Source of the DNA: Siphonodentalium dalli
Lineage: Eukaryota; Mollusca; Scaphopoda; Gadilida; Siphonodentaliidae
Reading direction: 5' to 3'
Assembly: GCA_032622095.1 (NCBI GenBank)
Contig: CP136065.1
Coordinates: 95,855,343-95,919,342 of the forward strand
Length of the DNA: 64,000 nt
Shown piece after piece: positions 13,031 through 25,671 of the stretch. The translations under genes and the position numbers were made by a program. Under the pieces are notes generated by a model. The model saw only the letters and a program-made list of their open reading frames with translations, did not search any database and had not been told where the DNA came from. How positions within the stretch are numbered: position 1 is the stretch's first letter; every line of letters begins with the position of its first letter.

Positions 13031-16000
13031 GATTTATAGAACCCATCTATAGTCACACGGGGCGATCACAAATGTCACCGATACTTCCTCACGATTAGCG
13101 CTAATATGTGAGTTATTATTTCAATTCCCCACCAAAACTAAATCCTAGGTAGCTACCATATATAGGAGTCAACCTGACGCGATATTGGGGAATTTGTCGG
13201 GTTTCGTTTCAATGGGGAATCGATTGGTGTGCCCTCTATTGTGGACAATTATTAAGTTAAATAGACGCTATTGTGTTTTGCAGCCGTGCTTTTGCAGTTA
13301 TTGATAATTTTGAGTGGGGTTTTGTCCCATTATGGGCACACAGAGAGCACTGCGGTTCATTCACTTCTAATCTGGCTACCAAATATATGCGAGCTAGGAT
13401 TCAGCAAATCCGATCCCGATTTTACGACGTAACACGCCGTCCCTGCGAATTATTTGGACATTGCGACACCATTTTATGAGTGAACGTTCATACGGCCACC
13501 GGTCACCTTATGTAATCGAACGATTCAAGAAATCTCGTTCGGAAGAACCCGGATTAGGCCGGATATCATCGCTATTATTATGATATAGAGAGTTATCAAT
13601 TGGGTGACAACCACCCCCCCCCCCATTTCGGGGATGGTGGGATGTAATTATGTGTATTTGAGGCGGCCACCCACCCTCGCCGTCAAATCACCGATCCGAA
13701 AAACCCCGTTCAAAAAGGACCTATTATTCCGATTCCCCACGAATATTAAATTCGAGAAAATCCTCAATGTGACAAAAATGCATCCCATATTTATAGAACC
13801 AATCTATATAGTCACACGGGGCGATCACAAATGTCACCGATACTTCCGCAAATATGTTCACAAATACGATATGGCCAAATAACCTCACGATTAGCGCTAA
13901 TATGTGAGTTATTATTTCAATTCCCCACCAAAACTAAACCCTAGGTAGCTACCATATATAGGAGTCAATCTTACGCGATATTGGGGAATTTGTCGGGTTT
14001 CGTTTCAATGGGAAATCGATTGGTGTGCCCTCTATTCTGGACAATTATTAAGTTAAATGGACGCTATTGTATTGTGCAGCCTTGCTTTTGCAGTTATTGA
14101 TAATTTTAAGTGGGGTTTTGTCCCATTATGGGCGCACAGAGAGCAGTACAGTTCAATCATTTCTAAACTGGCTACCATATATAGGAGCCAATCTTACGCG
14201 ATATTGGGGAATTTGTCGGGTTTCGTTTCAATGGGGAATCGAATGGTGTGCCCTCTATTGTGGACAATTGTTAAGTTAAATTGACGCTATTGTATTGTGC
14301 AGCATTGCTTTTGCAGTTATTGAAAGGACCTATTATTCCGATTCCCCACGAATACTAATCCGAGAAAATACCCAATGTGACAAAAAATGCATCCCATATT
14401 TATAGAACCCATATATAGTCACACGGGGTGATCACAAATGTCACCGATACTTCCGCACATATGTTCACAAATACGATATGGCCAAATAACCTCACGATTA
14501 GCGCTAATATGTGAGTTATTATTTCAATTCCCCACCAAAACTAAATCCTAGGTAGCTACCATATATAGGAGTCAATCTTACGCGATATTGGGGAAATTGT
14601 CGGGTTTCGTTTCAATGGGGAATAGAATGGTGTGCCCTCTATTGTGGACAATCATTAAGTTAAATGGACGCTATTGTATTGTGCAGCCTTGCTTTTACAG
14701 TTATTGATAATTTTAAGTGGGATTTTGTCCGATTATGGGCTCACAGAGAGCAGTACAGTTCAATCATTTATAATCTGGCTACCTTATATGCGAGCCAGGA
14801 TTCAGAAAAACCGATCGCGATTTTACGTAAAACGCTATCAATGCGAATTCTTTGGACATTGCGACACCAAATTATGAATGGACGTTCATATGGCCACCGG
14901 CCACCTTATGTAATCGACCGATCCAAGAAATTTCGTTCGGAAGAACCCGGATTAGGCCGGATATCATCGCTATTATTATGATATAGAGAGTAATCAATTG
15001 GGTGACACCCCCCCCCCCCCCATTTCGGGGATGGTGGGATGTAATTATGTGTATTTGAGGCGGCCACCCACCCTCGCCGCCAAATCACCGATCCGAAAAA
15101 AAACCCGTTCAAAAAGGACCTATTATTCCGATTCCCCACGAATACTAAATTCGAGAAAATCCCCAATGTGACAAAAAATGCATCCCATATTTATAAAACC
15201 CACCCATAGTCACACGGGGTGATCACAAATGTCACCGATACTTCCGCACATATGTTCACAAATACGATATGGCCAAATAACCTCACGATTAGCGCTAATA
15301 TGTGAGTTATTATTTCAATTCCCCACCAAAACTAAACCCTAGGTAGTTACCATATATAGGAGTCAATCTTACGCGATATTGGGGAATTTGTCGGGTTTCG
15401 TTTCAATGGGAAATCGATTGGTGTGCCCTCTATTCTGGACAATTATTAAGTTAAATGGACGCTATTGTATTGTGCAGCCTTGCTTTTGCAGTTATTGATA
15501 ATTTTAAGTGGGGTTTTGTCCCATTATGGGCGCACAGAGAGCAGTACAGTTCAATCATTTATAAACTGGCTACCATATATAGGAGCCAATCTTACGCGAT
15601 ATTGGGGAATTTGTCGGGTTTCGTTTCAATGGGGAATCGAATGGTGTGCCCTCTATTGTGGACAATTGTTAAGTTAAATTGACGCTATTGTATTGTGCAG
15701 CATTGCTTTTGCAGTTATTGAAAGGACCTATTATTCCGATTCCCCACGAATACTAATCCGAGAAAATACCCAATGTGACAAAAAATGCATCCCATATTTA
15801 TAGAACCCATATATAGTCACACGGGGTGATCACAAATGTCACCGATACTTCCGCACATATGTTCACAAATACGATATGGCCAGATAACCTCACGATTAGC
15901 GCTAATATGTGAGTTATTATTTCAATTCCCCACCAAAACTAAATCCTAGGTAGCTACCATATATAGGAGTCAATCTTACGCGATATTGGGGAAATTGTCG

Positions 16001-19000
16001 GGTTTCGTTTCAATGGGGAATAGAATGGTGTGCCCTCTATTGTGGACAATCATTAAGTTAAATGGACGCTATTGTATTGTGCAGCCTTGCTTTTACAGTT
16101 ATTGATAATTTTAAGTGGGATTTTGTCCCATTATGGGCTCACAGAGAGCAGTACAGTTCAATCATTTATAATCTGGCTACCTTATATGCGAGCCAGGATT
16201 CAGAAAAACCGATCGCGATTTTACGTAAAACGCTATCAATGCGAATTCTTTGGACATTGCGACACCAAATTATGAATGGACGTTCATATGGCCACCGGCC
16301 ACCTTATGTAATCGACCGATCCAAGAAATTTCGTTCGGAAGAACCCGGATTAGGCCGGATATCATCGCTATTATTATGATATAGAGAGTAATCAATTGGG
16401 TGACACCCCCCCCATTTCGGGGATGGTGGGATGTAATTATGTGTATTTGAGGCGGCCACCCACCCTCGCCGCCAAATCACCGATCCGAAAAAAAACCCGT
16501 TCAAAAAGGACCTATTATTCCGATTCCCCACGAATACTAAATTCGAGAAAATCCCCAATGTGACAAAAAATGCATCCCATATTTATAAAACCCACCCATA
16601 GTCACACGGGGTGATCACAAATGTCACCGATACTTCCGCACATATGTTCACAAATACGATATGGCCAAATAACCTCACGATTAGCGCTAATATGTGAGTT
16701 ATTATTTCAATTCCCCACCAAAACTAAACCCTAGGTAGCTACCATATATAGGAGTCAATCTTACGCGATATTGGGGAATTTGTCGGGTTTCGTTTCAATG
16801 GGAAATCGATTGGTGTGCCCTCTATTCTGGACAATTATTAAGTTAAATGGACGCTATTGTATTGTGCAGCCTTGCTTTTGCAGTTATTGATAATTTTAAG
16901 TGGGGTTTTGTCCCATTATGGGCGCACAGAGAGCAGTACAGTTCAATCATTTCTAAACTGGCTACCATATATAGGAGCCAATCTTACGCGATATTGGGGA
17001 ATTTGTCGGGTTTCCTTTCAATGGGGAATAGAATGGTGTGCCCTCTATTGTGGACAATCATTAAGTTAAATGGACGCTATTGTATTGTGCAGCCTTGCTT
17101 TTACAGTTATTGATAATTTTAAGTGGGATTTTGTCCCATTATGGGCTCACAGAGAGCAGTACAGTTCAATCATTTATAATCTGGCTACCTTATATGCGAG
17201 CCAGGATTCAGAAAAACCGATCGCGATTTTACGTAAAACGCTATCAATGCGAATTCTTTGGACATTGCGACACCAAATTATGAATGGACGTTTATATGGC
17301 CACCGGCCACCTTATGTAATCGACCGATCCAAGAAATTTCGTTCGGAAGAACCCGGATTAGGCCGGATATCATCGCTATTATTATGATATAGAGAGTAAT
17401 CAATTGGGTGACACCCCCCCCCCCCCATTTCGGGGATGGTGGGATGTAATTATGTGTATTTGAGGCGGCCACCCACCCTCGCCGCCAAATCACCGATCCG
17501 AAAAAAAACCCGTTCAAAAAGGACCTATTATTCCGATTCCCCACGAATACTAAATTCGAGAAAATCCCCAATGTGACAAAAAATGCATCCCATATTTATA
17601 AAACCCACCCATAGTCACACGGGGTGATCACAAATGTCACCGATACTTCCGCACATATGTTCACAAATACGATATGGCCAAATAACCTCACGATTAGCGC
17701 TAATATGTGAGTTATTATTTCAATTCCCCACCAAAACTAAACCCTAGGTAGCTACCATATATAGGAGTCAATCTTACGCGATATTGGGGAATTTGTCGGG
17801 TTTCGTTTCAATGGGAAATCGATTGGTGTGCCCTCTATTCTGGACAATTATTAAGTTAAATGGACGCTATTGTATTGTGCAGCCTTGCTTGTGCAGTTAT
17901 TGATAATTTTAAGTGGGGTTTTGTCCCATTATGGGCGCACAGAGAGCAGTACAGTTCAATCATTTCTAAACTGGCTACCATATATAGGAGCCAATCTTAC
18001 GCGATATTGGGGAATTTGTCGGGTTTCGTTTCAATGGGGAATCGAATGGTGTGCCCTCTATTGTGGACAATTGTTAAGTTAAATTGACGCTATTGTATTG
18101 TGCAGCATTGCTTTTGCAGTTATTGAAAGGACCTATTATTCCGATTCCCCACGAATACTAATCCGAGAAAATACCCAATGTGACAAAAAATGCATCCCAT
18201 ATTTATAGAACCCATATATAGTCACACGGGGTGATCACAAATGTCACCGATACTTCCGCACATATGTTCACAAATACGATATGGCCAAATAACCTCACGA
18301 TTAGCGCTAATATGTGAGTTATTATTTCAATTCCCCACCAAAACTAAATCCTAGGTAGCTACCATATATAGGAGTCAATCTTACGCGACATTGGGGAAAT
18401 TGTCGGGTTTCGTTTCAATGGGGAATAGAATGGTGTGCCCTCTATTGTGGACAATCATTAAGTTAAATGGACGCTATTGTATTGTGCAGCCTTGCTTTTA
18501 CAGTTATTGATAATTTTAAGTGGGATTTTGTCCCATTATGGGCTCACAGAGAGCAGTACAGTTCAATCATTTATAATCTGGCTACCTTATATGCGAGCCA
18601 GGATTCAGAAAAACCGATCGCGATTTTACGTAAAACGCTATCAATGCGAATTCTTTGGACATTGCGACACCAAATTATGAATGGACGTTCATATGGCCAC
18701 CGGCCACCTTATGTAATCGACCGATCAAAGAAATTTCGTTCGGAAGAACCCGGATTAGGCCGGATATCATCGCTATTATTATGATATAGAGAGTAATCAA
18801 TTGGGTGACACCCCCCCCTCCCCATTTCGGGGATGGTGGGATGTAATTATGTGTATTTGACGCGGCCACCCACCCTCGCCGCCAAATCACCGATCCGAAA
18901 AAAAACCCGTTCAAAAAGGACCTATTATTCCGATTCCCCACGAATACTAAATTCGAGAAAATCCCCAATGTGACAAAAAATGCATCCCATATTTATAAAA

Positions 19001-22000
19001 CCCACCCATAGTCACACGGGGTGATCACAAATGTCACCGATACTTCCGCACATATGTTCACAAATACGATATGGCCAAATAACCTCACGATTAGCGCTAA
19101 TATGTGAGTTATTATTTCAATTCCCCACCAAAACTAAACCCTAGGTAGTTACCATATATAGGAGTCAATCTTACGCGATATTGGGGAATTTGTCGGGTTT
19201 CGTTTCAATGGGAAATCGATTGGTGTGCCCTCTATTCTGGACAATTATTAAGTTAAATGGACGCTATTGTATTGTGCAGCCTTGCTTTTGCAGTTATTGA
19301 TAATTTTAAGTGGGGTTTTGTCCCATTATTGTCGCACAGAGAGCAGTACAGTTCAATCATTTCTAAACTGGCTACCATATATAGGAGCCAATCTTAGCGA
19401 TATTGGGGAATTTGTCGGGTTTCGTTTCAATGGGGAATCGAATGGTGTGCCCTCTATTGTGGACAATTGTTAAGTTAAATTGACGCTATTGTATTGTGCA
19501 GCATTGCTTTTGCAGTTATTGAAAGGACCTATTATTCCGATTCCCCACGAATACTAATCCGAGAAAATACCCAATGTGACAAAAAATGCATCCCATATTT
19601 ATAGAACCCATATATAGTCACACGGGGTGATCACAAATGTCACCGATACTTCCGCACATATGTTCACAAATACGATATGGCCAAATAACCTCACGATTAG
19701 CGCTAATATGTGAGTTATTATTTCAATTCCCCACCAAAACTAAATCCTAGGTAGCTACCATATATAGGAGTCAATCTTACACGATATTGGGGAAATTGTC
19801 GGGTTTCGTTTCAATGGGGAATAGAATGGTGTGCCCTCTATTGTGGACAATCATTAAGTTAAATGGACGCTATTGTATTGTGCAGCCTTGCTTTTACAGT
19901 TATTGATAATTTTAAGTGGGATTTTGTCCCATTATGGGCTCACAGAGAGCAGTACAGTTCAATAATTTATAATCTGGCTACCTTATATGCGAGCCAGGAT
20001 TCAGAAAAACCGATCGCGATTTTACGTAAAACGCTATCAATGCGAATTCTTTGGACATTGCGACACCAAATTATGAATGGACGTTCATATGGCCACCGGC
20101 CACCTTATGTAATCGACCGATCCAAGAAATTTCGTTCGGAAGAACCCGGATTAGGCCGGATATCATCGCTATTATTATGATATAGAGAGTAATCAATTAG
20201 GTGACAACCCCACCCCCCCCCCATTTCGGGGATGGTGGGATGTAATTATGTGTATTTGAGGCGGCCACCCACCCTCGCCGTCAAATCACCGATCCGAAAA
20301 AAACCCGTTCAAAAAGGACCTATTATTCCGATTCCCCACGAATACTAAATTCGAGAAAATCCCCAATGTGACAAAAAATGCATCCCATATTTATAAAACC
20401 CACCCATAGTCACACGGGGCGATCACAAATATCACCGATACTTCCGCACATATGTTCACAAATACGATATGGCCAAATAACCTCACGATTAGCGCTAATA
20501 TGTGAGTTATTATTTCAATTCCCCACCAAAACTAAACCCTAGGTAGCTACCATATATAGGAGTCAATCTTATGCGATATTGGGGAATTTGTCGGGTTTCG
20601 TTTCAATGGGGAATCGATTGGTGTGTCCTCTATTGTGGACAATTATTAAGTTAAATGGACGCTATTGTATTGTGCAGCCTTACTTTTGCAGTTATTATTA
20701 ATTTTAAGTGGGGTTTTGTCCCATTATGGGCGCACAGAGAACATTACAGTTCAATTATTTCTAACCTGGCTACCATATATGCGAGCCAGCATTCAACAAA
20801 ACCGATCGGGATTGTACATAAAACGCTGTCACTGCGAATTCTTTGGACATTGCGACACCAAATTATGAGTGGACGTTTATATGGCCACCGTCCACCTTAT
20901 GTAATCGACCGATCCAAGAAATTTCGTTCGGAAGAACCCGGATTAGGCCAGATATCATCGCTATTATTATGATATAGAGAGTTATCAATTGGGTGCCACC
21001 CCCCCCCCCCCCCCCATTTCTGTGAGGGTGGAATGTATCTATGGGTATTTGAGGCGGCCACACACACTCGTCGTCAAATCACCGATCCGAGAAAAGCCGT
21101 TCAAAAAGGACGTGTTATTCCGATTTCCCACGAATACTAAATTCAAGAAAATCCCCAATGTGACAATAAATGCATCCCATATTATAGAACCCATCTATAG
21201 TCACACGGGGCGATCATAAATATCACCGATGCTTCCGCACATATGTTCACCGATGCGATATGGCCAAATAACCTCACGATTAGCGCTAATATGTGAGTTA
21301 TTATTTCAATTCCCCACCAAAACTAAACCCTAGGTAGCTACCATATATAGGAGTCAATCTTATCCGATATTGGGGAAATTGTCGGGTTTCGTTTCAATGG
21401 GGAATTGATTGGTGCGCCCTCTATTGTGGACAATTATTAAGTTAAATGGACGCTATTGTATTGTGCAGCCTTGCTTTTGCAGTTATTGATAATTTTAAGT
21501 GGGGTTTTGTCCCATTATGGGCGCACAGAGAGCAGTACAGTTCAATCATTTCTAAACTGGCTACCATATATAGGAGCCAATCTTACGCGATATTGGGGAA
21601 TTTGTCGGGTTTCGTTTCAATGGGGAATCGAATGGTGTGCCCTCTATTGTGGACAATTGTTAAGTTAAATTGACGCTATTGTATTGTGCAGCATTGCTTT
21701 TGCAGTTATTGAAAGGACCTATTATTCCGATTCCCCACGAATACTAATCCGAGAAAATACCCAATGTGACAAAAAATGCATCCCATATTTATAGAACCCA
21801 TATATAGTCACACGGGGTGATCACAAATGTCACCGATACTTCCGCACATATGTTCACAAATACGATATGGCCAAATAACCTCACGATTAGCGCTAATATG
21901 TGAGTTATTATTTCAATTCCCCACCAAAACTAAATCCTAGGTAGCTACCATATATAGGAGTCAATCTTACGCGATATTGGGGAAATTGTCGGGTTTCGTT

Positions 22001-23905
22001 TCAATGGGGAATAGAATGGTGTGCCCTCTATTGTGGACAATCATTAAGTTAAATGGACGCTATTGTATTGTGCAGCCTTGCTTTTGCAGTTATTGATAAT
22101 TTTAAGTGGGATTTTGTCCCATTATGGGCTCACAGAGAGCAGTACAGTTCAATCATTTATAATCTGGCTACCTTATATGCGAGCCAGGATTCAGAAAAAC
22201 CGATCGCGATTTTACGTAAAACGCTATCAATGCGAATTATTTGGACATTGCGACACCAAATTATGAATGGACGTTCATATGGCCACCGGCCACCTTATGT
22301 AATCGACCGATCCAAGAAATTTCGTTCGGAAGAACCCGGATTAGGCAGGATATCATCGCTATTATTATGATATAGAGAGTAATCAATTAGGTGACAACCC
22401 CACCCCCCCCCCCATTTCGGGGATGGTGGGATGTAATTATGTGCATTTGAGGCGGCCACCCACCCTCGCCGTCAAATCACCGATCCGAAAAAAACCCGTT
22501 CAAAAAGGACCTATTATTCCGATTCCCCACGAATACTAAATTCGAGAAAATCCCCAATGTGACAAAAAATGCATCCCATATTTATAAAACCCACCCATAG
22601 TCACACGGGCGATCACAAATGTCACCGATACTTCCGCACATATGTTCACAAATACGATATGGCCAAATAACCTCACGATTAGCGCTAATATGTGAGTTAT
22701 TATTTCAATTCCCCACCAAAACTAAACCCTAGGTAGCTACCATATATAGGAGTCAATCTTATGCGATATTGGGGAATTTGTCGGGTTTCGTTTCAATGGG
22801 GAATCGATTGGTGTGTCCTCTATTGTGGACAATTATTAAGTTAAATGGACGCTATTGTATTGTGCAGCCTTACTTTTGCAGTTATTATTAATTTTAAGTG
22901 GGGTTTTGTCCCATTATGGGCGCACAGAGAACATTACAGTTCAATTATTTCTAACCTGGCTACCATATATGCGAGCCAGCATTCAACAAAACCGATCGGG
23001 ATTGTACATAAAACGCTGTCACTGCGAATTCTTTGGACATTGCGACACCAAATTATGAGTGGACGTTTATATGGCCACCGTCCACCTTATGTAATCGACC
23101 GATCCAAGAAATTTCGTTCGGAAGAACCCGGATTAGGCCAGATATCATCGCTATTATTATGATATAGAGAGTTATCAATTGGGTGCCACCCCCCCCCCCA
23201 TTTCTGTGAGGGTGGAATGTATCTATGGGTATTTGAGGCGGCCACCCACACTCGTCGTCAAATCACCGATCCGAGAAAAGCCGTTCAAAAAGGACGTGTT
23301 ATTCCGATTTCCCACGAATACTAAATTCGAGAAAATCCCCAATGTGACAATAAATGCATCCCATATTATAGAACCCATCTATAGTCACACGGGGCGATCA
23401 TAAATATCACCGATGCTTCCGCACATATGTTCACCGATGCGATATGGCCAAATAACCTCACGATTAGCGCTAATATGTGAGTTATTATTTCAATTCCCCA
23501 CAAAAACTAAACCCTAGGTAGCTACCATATATAGGAGTCAATCTTATCCGATATTGGGGAAATTGTCGGGTTTCGTTTCAATGGGGAATTGATTGGTGCG
23601 CCCTCTATTGTGGACAATTATTAAGTTAAATGGACGCTATTGTATTGTGCAGCCTTGCTTTTGCAGTTATTGATAATTTTAATTGGGGATTTGTCCCATT
23701 AAGGGCGCACAGAGGGCACTACAGTTCAATCATTTCTAACCTGGCTACCATATATGCGAGCCAGGATTCAGCAAAACCGATCGCGATTTTACGTAAAACG
23801 CTGTCACTGCGAATTCTTTGGACATTGCGACACCAAATTATGAGTGGACGTTCATATGGCCACCGTCCACCTTATGTAATCGACCGATCCAAGAAATCCC
23901 GCTCG
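13031..23905. repeat. Satellite 3: 791/607-bp units in a 1398-bp higher-order repeat
   Basis: The landmark atggacgctattgta recurs at 14057, 14664, 15455, 16062, 16847, 17070, 17860, 18467, 19257, 19863, 20655, 21446, 22053, 22845 and 23630. Spacings alternate 607 and ~791 bp, giving a 1398-bp repeat. There is one 223-bp truncated unit (16847-17070) and one place where two long units follow each other (19863-20655-21446). The 607-bp unit is a rearranged, internally deleted form of the long one. Every unit carries the perfect palindrome ATTAGCGCTAAT (first at 13094) and a C-run of variable length (6-17 bp). The last unit diverges near 23905. The array abuts satellite 2 directly on its left. Confidence 0.95.
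14664..14981 (+). other. Recurrent 105-codon frame inside satellite 3 (probably non-coding)
   Basis: A 105-codon frame beginning MDAIVLCSL occurs here and again at 16062, 17070, 18467, 19863, 20655, 22053 and 22845, with a 127-codon relative at 23630. The frame survives in two diverged unit types (this one and the 20655 type), which differ at roughly 20 residues. A second overlapping +1 frame of 67-70 codons is open in the same place, and no known domain is visible. Preservation is best explained by homogenisation of the array. A transcribed satellite peptide cannot be excluded. Confidence 0.3.
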
Positions 23906-24322
23906 AAAAAGCCCGGATCAGGCCGGATCAGCGTCGCTCGCTCCGGGGATTGGGGAATAATTTTGAACCCGCAATTTTTGAGTTCTCAATTTTTTCCCCA
24001 TTTCGGGTCCTAATAATTTTTGCAGGAATGACATCGTAAGGTCTCGAAACGCGTTTTAAACAAACTTTTTTTTTTTTTTTAACCGGCGGATCGGATTTTA
24101 GGATCCTAAAAACAGAATTCCCCGATTTTCGTGATTTTCGGATTCGAAAAAAAACCGGAAGGCGTCTTTTGCCGGCAAATCGGTTTCTCATCCCCGAAAG
24201 AGCTATCGAACCTCTTTCGAATGACGCTTTGACCTGAATTTATAGGATCCGTTGGAGATCCTCTATTTCCACAAATATTTTTTATTTTTGTTCACCCCCC
24301 TCCACGAACAGGTTGTCTATCT
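23906..24322. other. Transition from satellite 3 to euchromatin-like DNA
   Basis: The last satellite unit dissolves into unrelated sequence with short GGATCC- and CCGAAA-rich stretches and a T-run near 24066-24080. No supported gene is visible. Confidence 0.6.
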
Positions 24323-24326
24323 TTAA

Positions 24327-24633
24327 AGGGGCATTCTATCTTCGACACAAAAAAACTTTTTTTCTACAATCAATTCAGTGGCAAAAAACAATAATTTTGG
24401 TATATACGACGGGTTAGAGTCTTCCATAATTGCCCAAATATGATCGGTTAATGTTTTGTTTATAAATTCCAAATAAGTACATATAGGACTTATTTGAAAG
24501 TTTGTTTACCTTTTCCACTTTCAAACTGTTAACAGTTGAAAGTAAACAAACTTTCAAATAAGTCCTATGTTGGTTTTTGTCACTGAATTGATTGTAGAAA
24601 AAAGTTTTTTTGTGTCGAAGATAGAATGCCCCT
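24327..24633. mobile_element. TTAA-flanked foldback MITE, copy 1
   Basis: The terminal inverted repeats begin AGGGGCATTCTATCTTCGAC and extend inwards for more than 100 bp on each side, so the element is almost a full hairpin. TTAA stands at both ends (24323-24326 and 24634-24637). Other members of the family lie at 34500-34729, 40166-40430 and 44881-45511, with fragments near 34156, 48675, 54040, 54680 and 56050. All share the core of gcgggtcagagttttgcata and a TTTGTTTAC segment. The TTAA target suggests mobilisation by a piggyBac- or Kolobok-type transposase. No protein is encoded. Confidence 0.85.
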
Positions 24634-24637
24634 TTAA

Positions 24638-25501
24638 CACGTTCACTGCCGGGTACGAGATATCTCGTATTTCTATTCCCACCACTGTTGCCACTACGAG
24701 ATAACTCGTACCATAATTGAGGTGTTCAGATTCATCTCCATCATTGCACATAACTGTTACCATCGCATAATAATGGTTTATATTGGCACATATGACATAA
24801 CTCTACATTTATATCGAGTGGCTTGCTGTAATTTGGGTATCAAATGATTTCCGTGACCCTTGAAAACAGGGGGTGTCGTAGGGTCTCATAACAAACCAAG
24901 TGAGCATATATATTATTACATTTCTATATTATTTTTTACAAAAATGTTGATAATATTGATAGTATGTGCACTTCTGGTAATACTTATGTCGAATACAGCC
25001 CACTTTATCGAAAATATGGCAGTTTTCACACACACAAAAGTGTCCAGATATATGGTACGAGATATCTCGTAGCACGGCACCCTGATAAAACAGTTCACAT
25101 TTTATTCCAGTGTGCCGTCTACGAGATATCTCGTAGTGAGGTATTGGCATATGTTGTACAAGAGTGCAATACAATCAGGATGGCTGTTCATTGATATTTC
25201 AATATTTTGACTACGTTTGTTTGCAATTCAGACCCATCCACACATAAATTAAGGCATCCCATTCCTAGATCAATGTAATAATAATACATATGGGATTGAA
25301 CCATCCCATATTCCCACCCCTGTTGCCACATACGAGATAACTCGTATGTTTATTTTGTCATGATTTATAGTGATACAAGTAAAAATAATCTATATTATTG
25401 TGTTTTCGGGCCCATAATACAACGAACTCGACCCATACAGTACATAAAACAAAATTGGCAGTGGTGACGGGATCCCTATATAGGTACCGGCAGTGAACGT
25501 G
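24638..25501. mobile_element. piggyBac-like non-autonomous element with internal palindromes
   Basis: An 864-bp element bounded by TTAA at 24634-24637 and 25502-25505, with 15-bp terminal inverted repeats CACGTTCACTGCCGG. It shares its left TTAA with the adjacent foldback MITE. Inside are five copies of a 16-bp palindrome, TACGAGATATCTCGTA or its one-base variant, at 24654, 24695, 25056, 25120 and 25331. No long transposase frame remains. Its right TTAA contains the stop codon of gene 1, so the 3' UTR of gene 1 would run into this element. Confidence 0.8.
25349..25354 (-). terminator. Possible polyadenylation signal for gene 1
   Basis: AATAAA on the minus strand about 150 bases after the stop codon of gene 1, inside the piggyBac-like element. 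It is a plausible, transposon-supplied 3' end. Another AATAAA lies about 250 bases further downstream, near 25100. Confidence 0.35.
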
Positions 25502-25671
25502 TTAAATCCACCCTAACTCCTGCAACAATTTTGGGTCGAAATTACTTTCCGGCTGCCAGGAGTTAGAGCGTTTCCCATAACCCTTCCATTTTACAAACAG
25601 CTCCAGATTGCCTTCGGTTGTTCTTCGTTTTTCTAATATGGTCTCCACTTGATATGTCTGTTTTTCTTTCC
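25502..25671 (-). CDS. Gene 1 last exon: C-terminal chromodomain
   Basis: Acceptor TTTGTTTCAG; 170 nt, phase 1 in, ending with TAA. The 55 residues plus junction Gly form a chromodomain. YQVETILEKRR makes the first strand with the first cage aromatic (Tyr, seventh residue of the exon product). LFVKWKGYG carries the second and third cage aromatics (Trp 29, Tyr 32). NSWQPESN is the family's typical N-T/S-W-E/Q-P-x-x-N turn, followed by the C-terminal helix DPKLLQEL. An intact aromatic cage predicts binding to methyl-lysine of histone tails. HP1, Polycomb, CDYL and MPP8 usually have an N-terminal chromodomain. A C-terminal one is better known from chromovirus integrases, but the spliced structure argues for a gene. 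The TAA lies in the TTAA target site of the neighbouring element. Confidence 0.9.
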
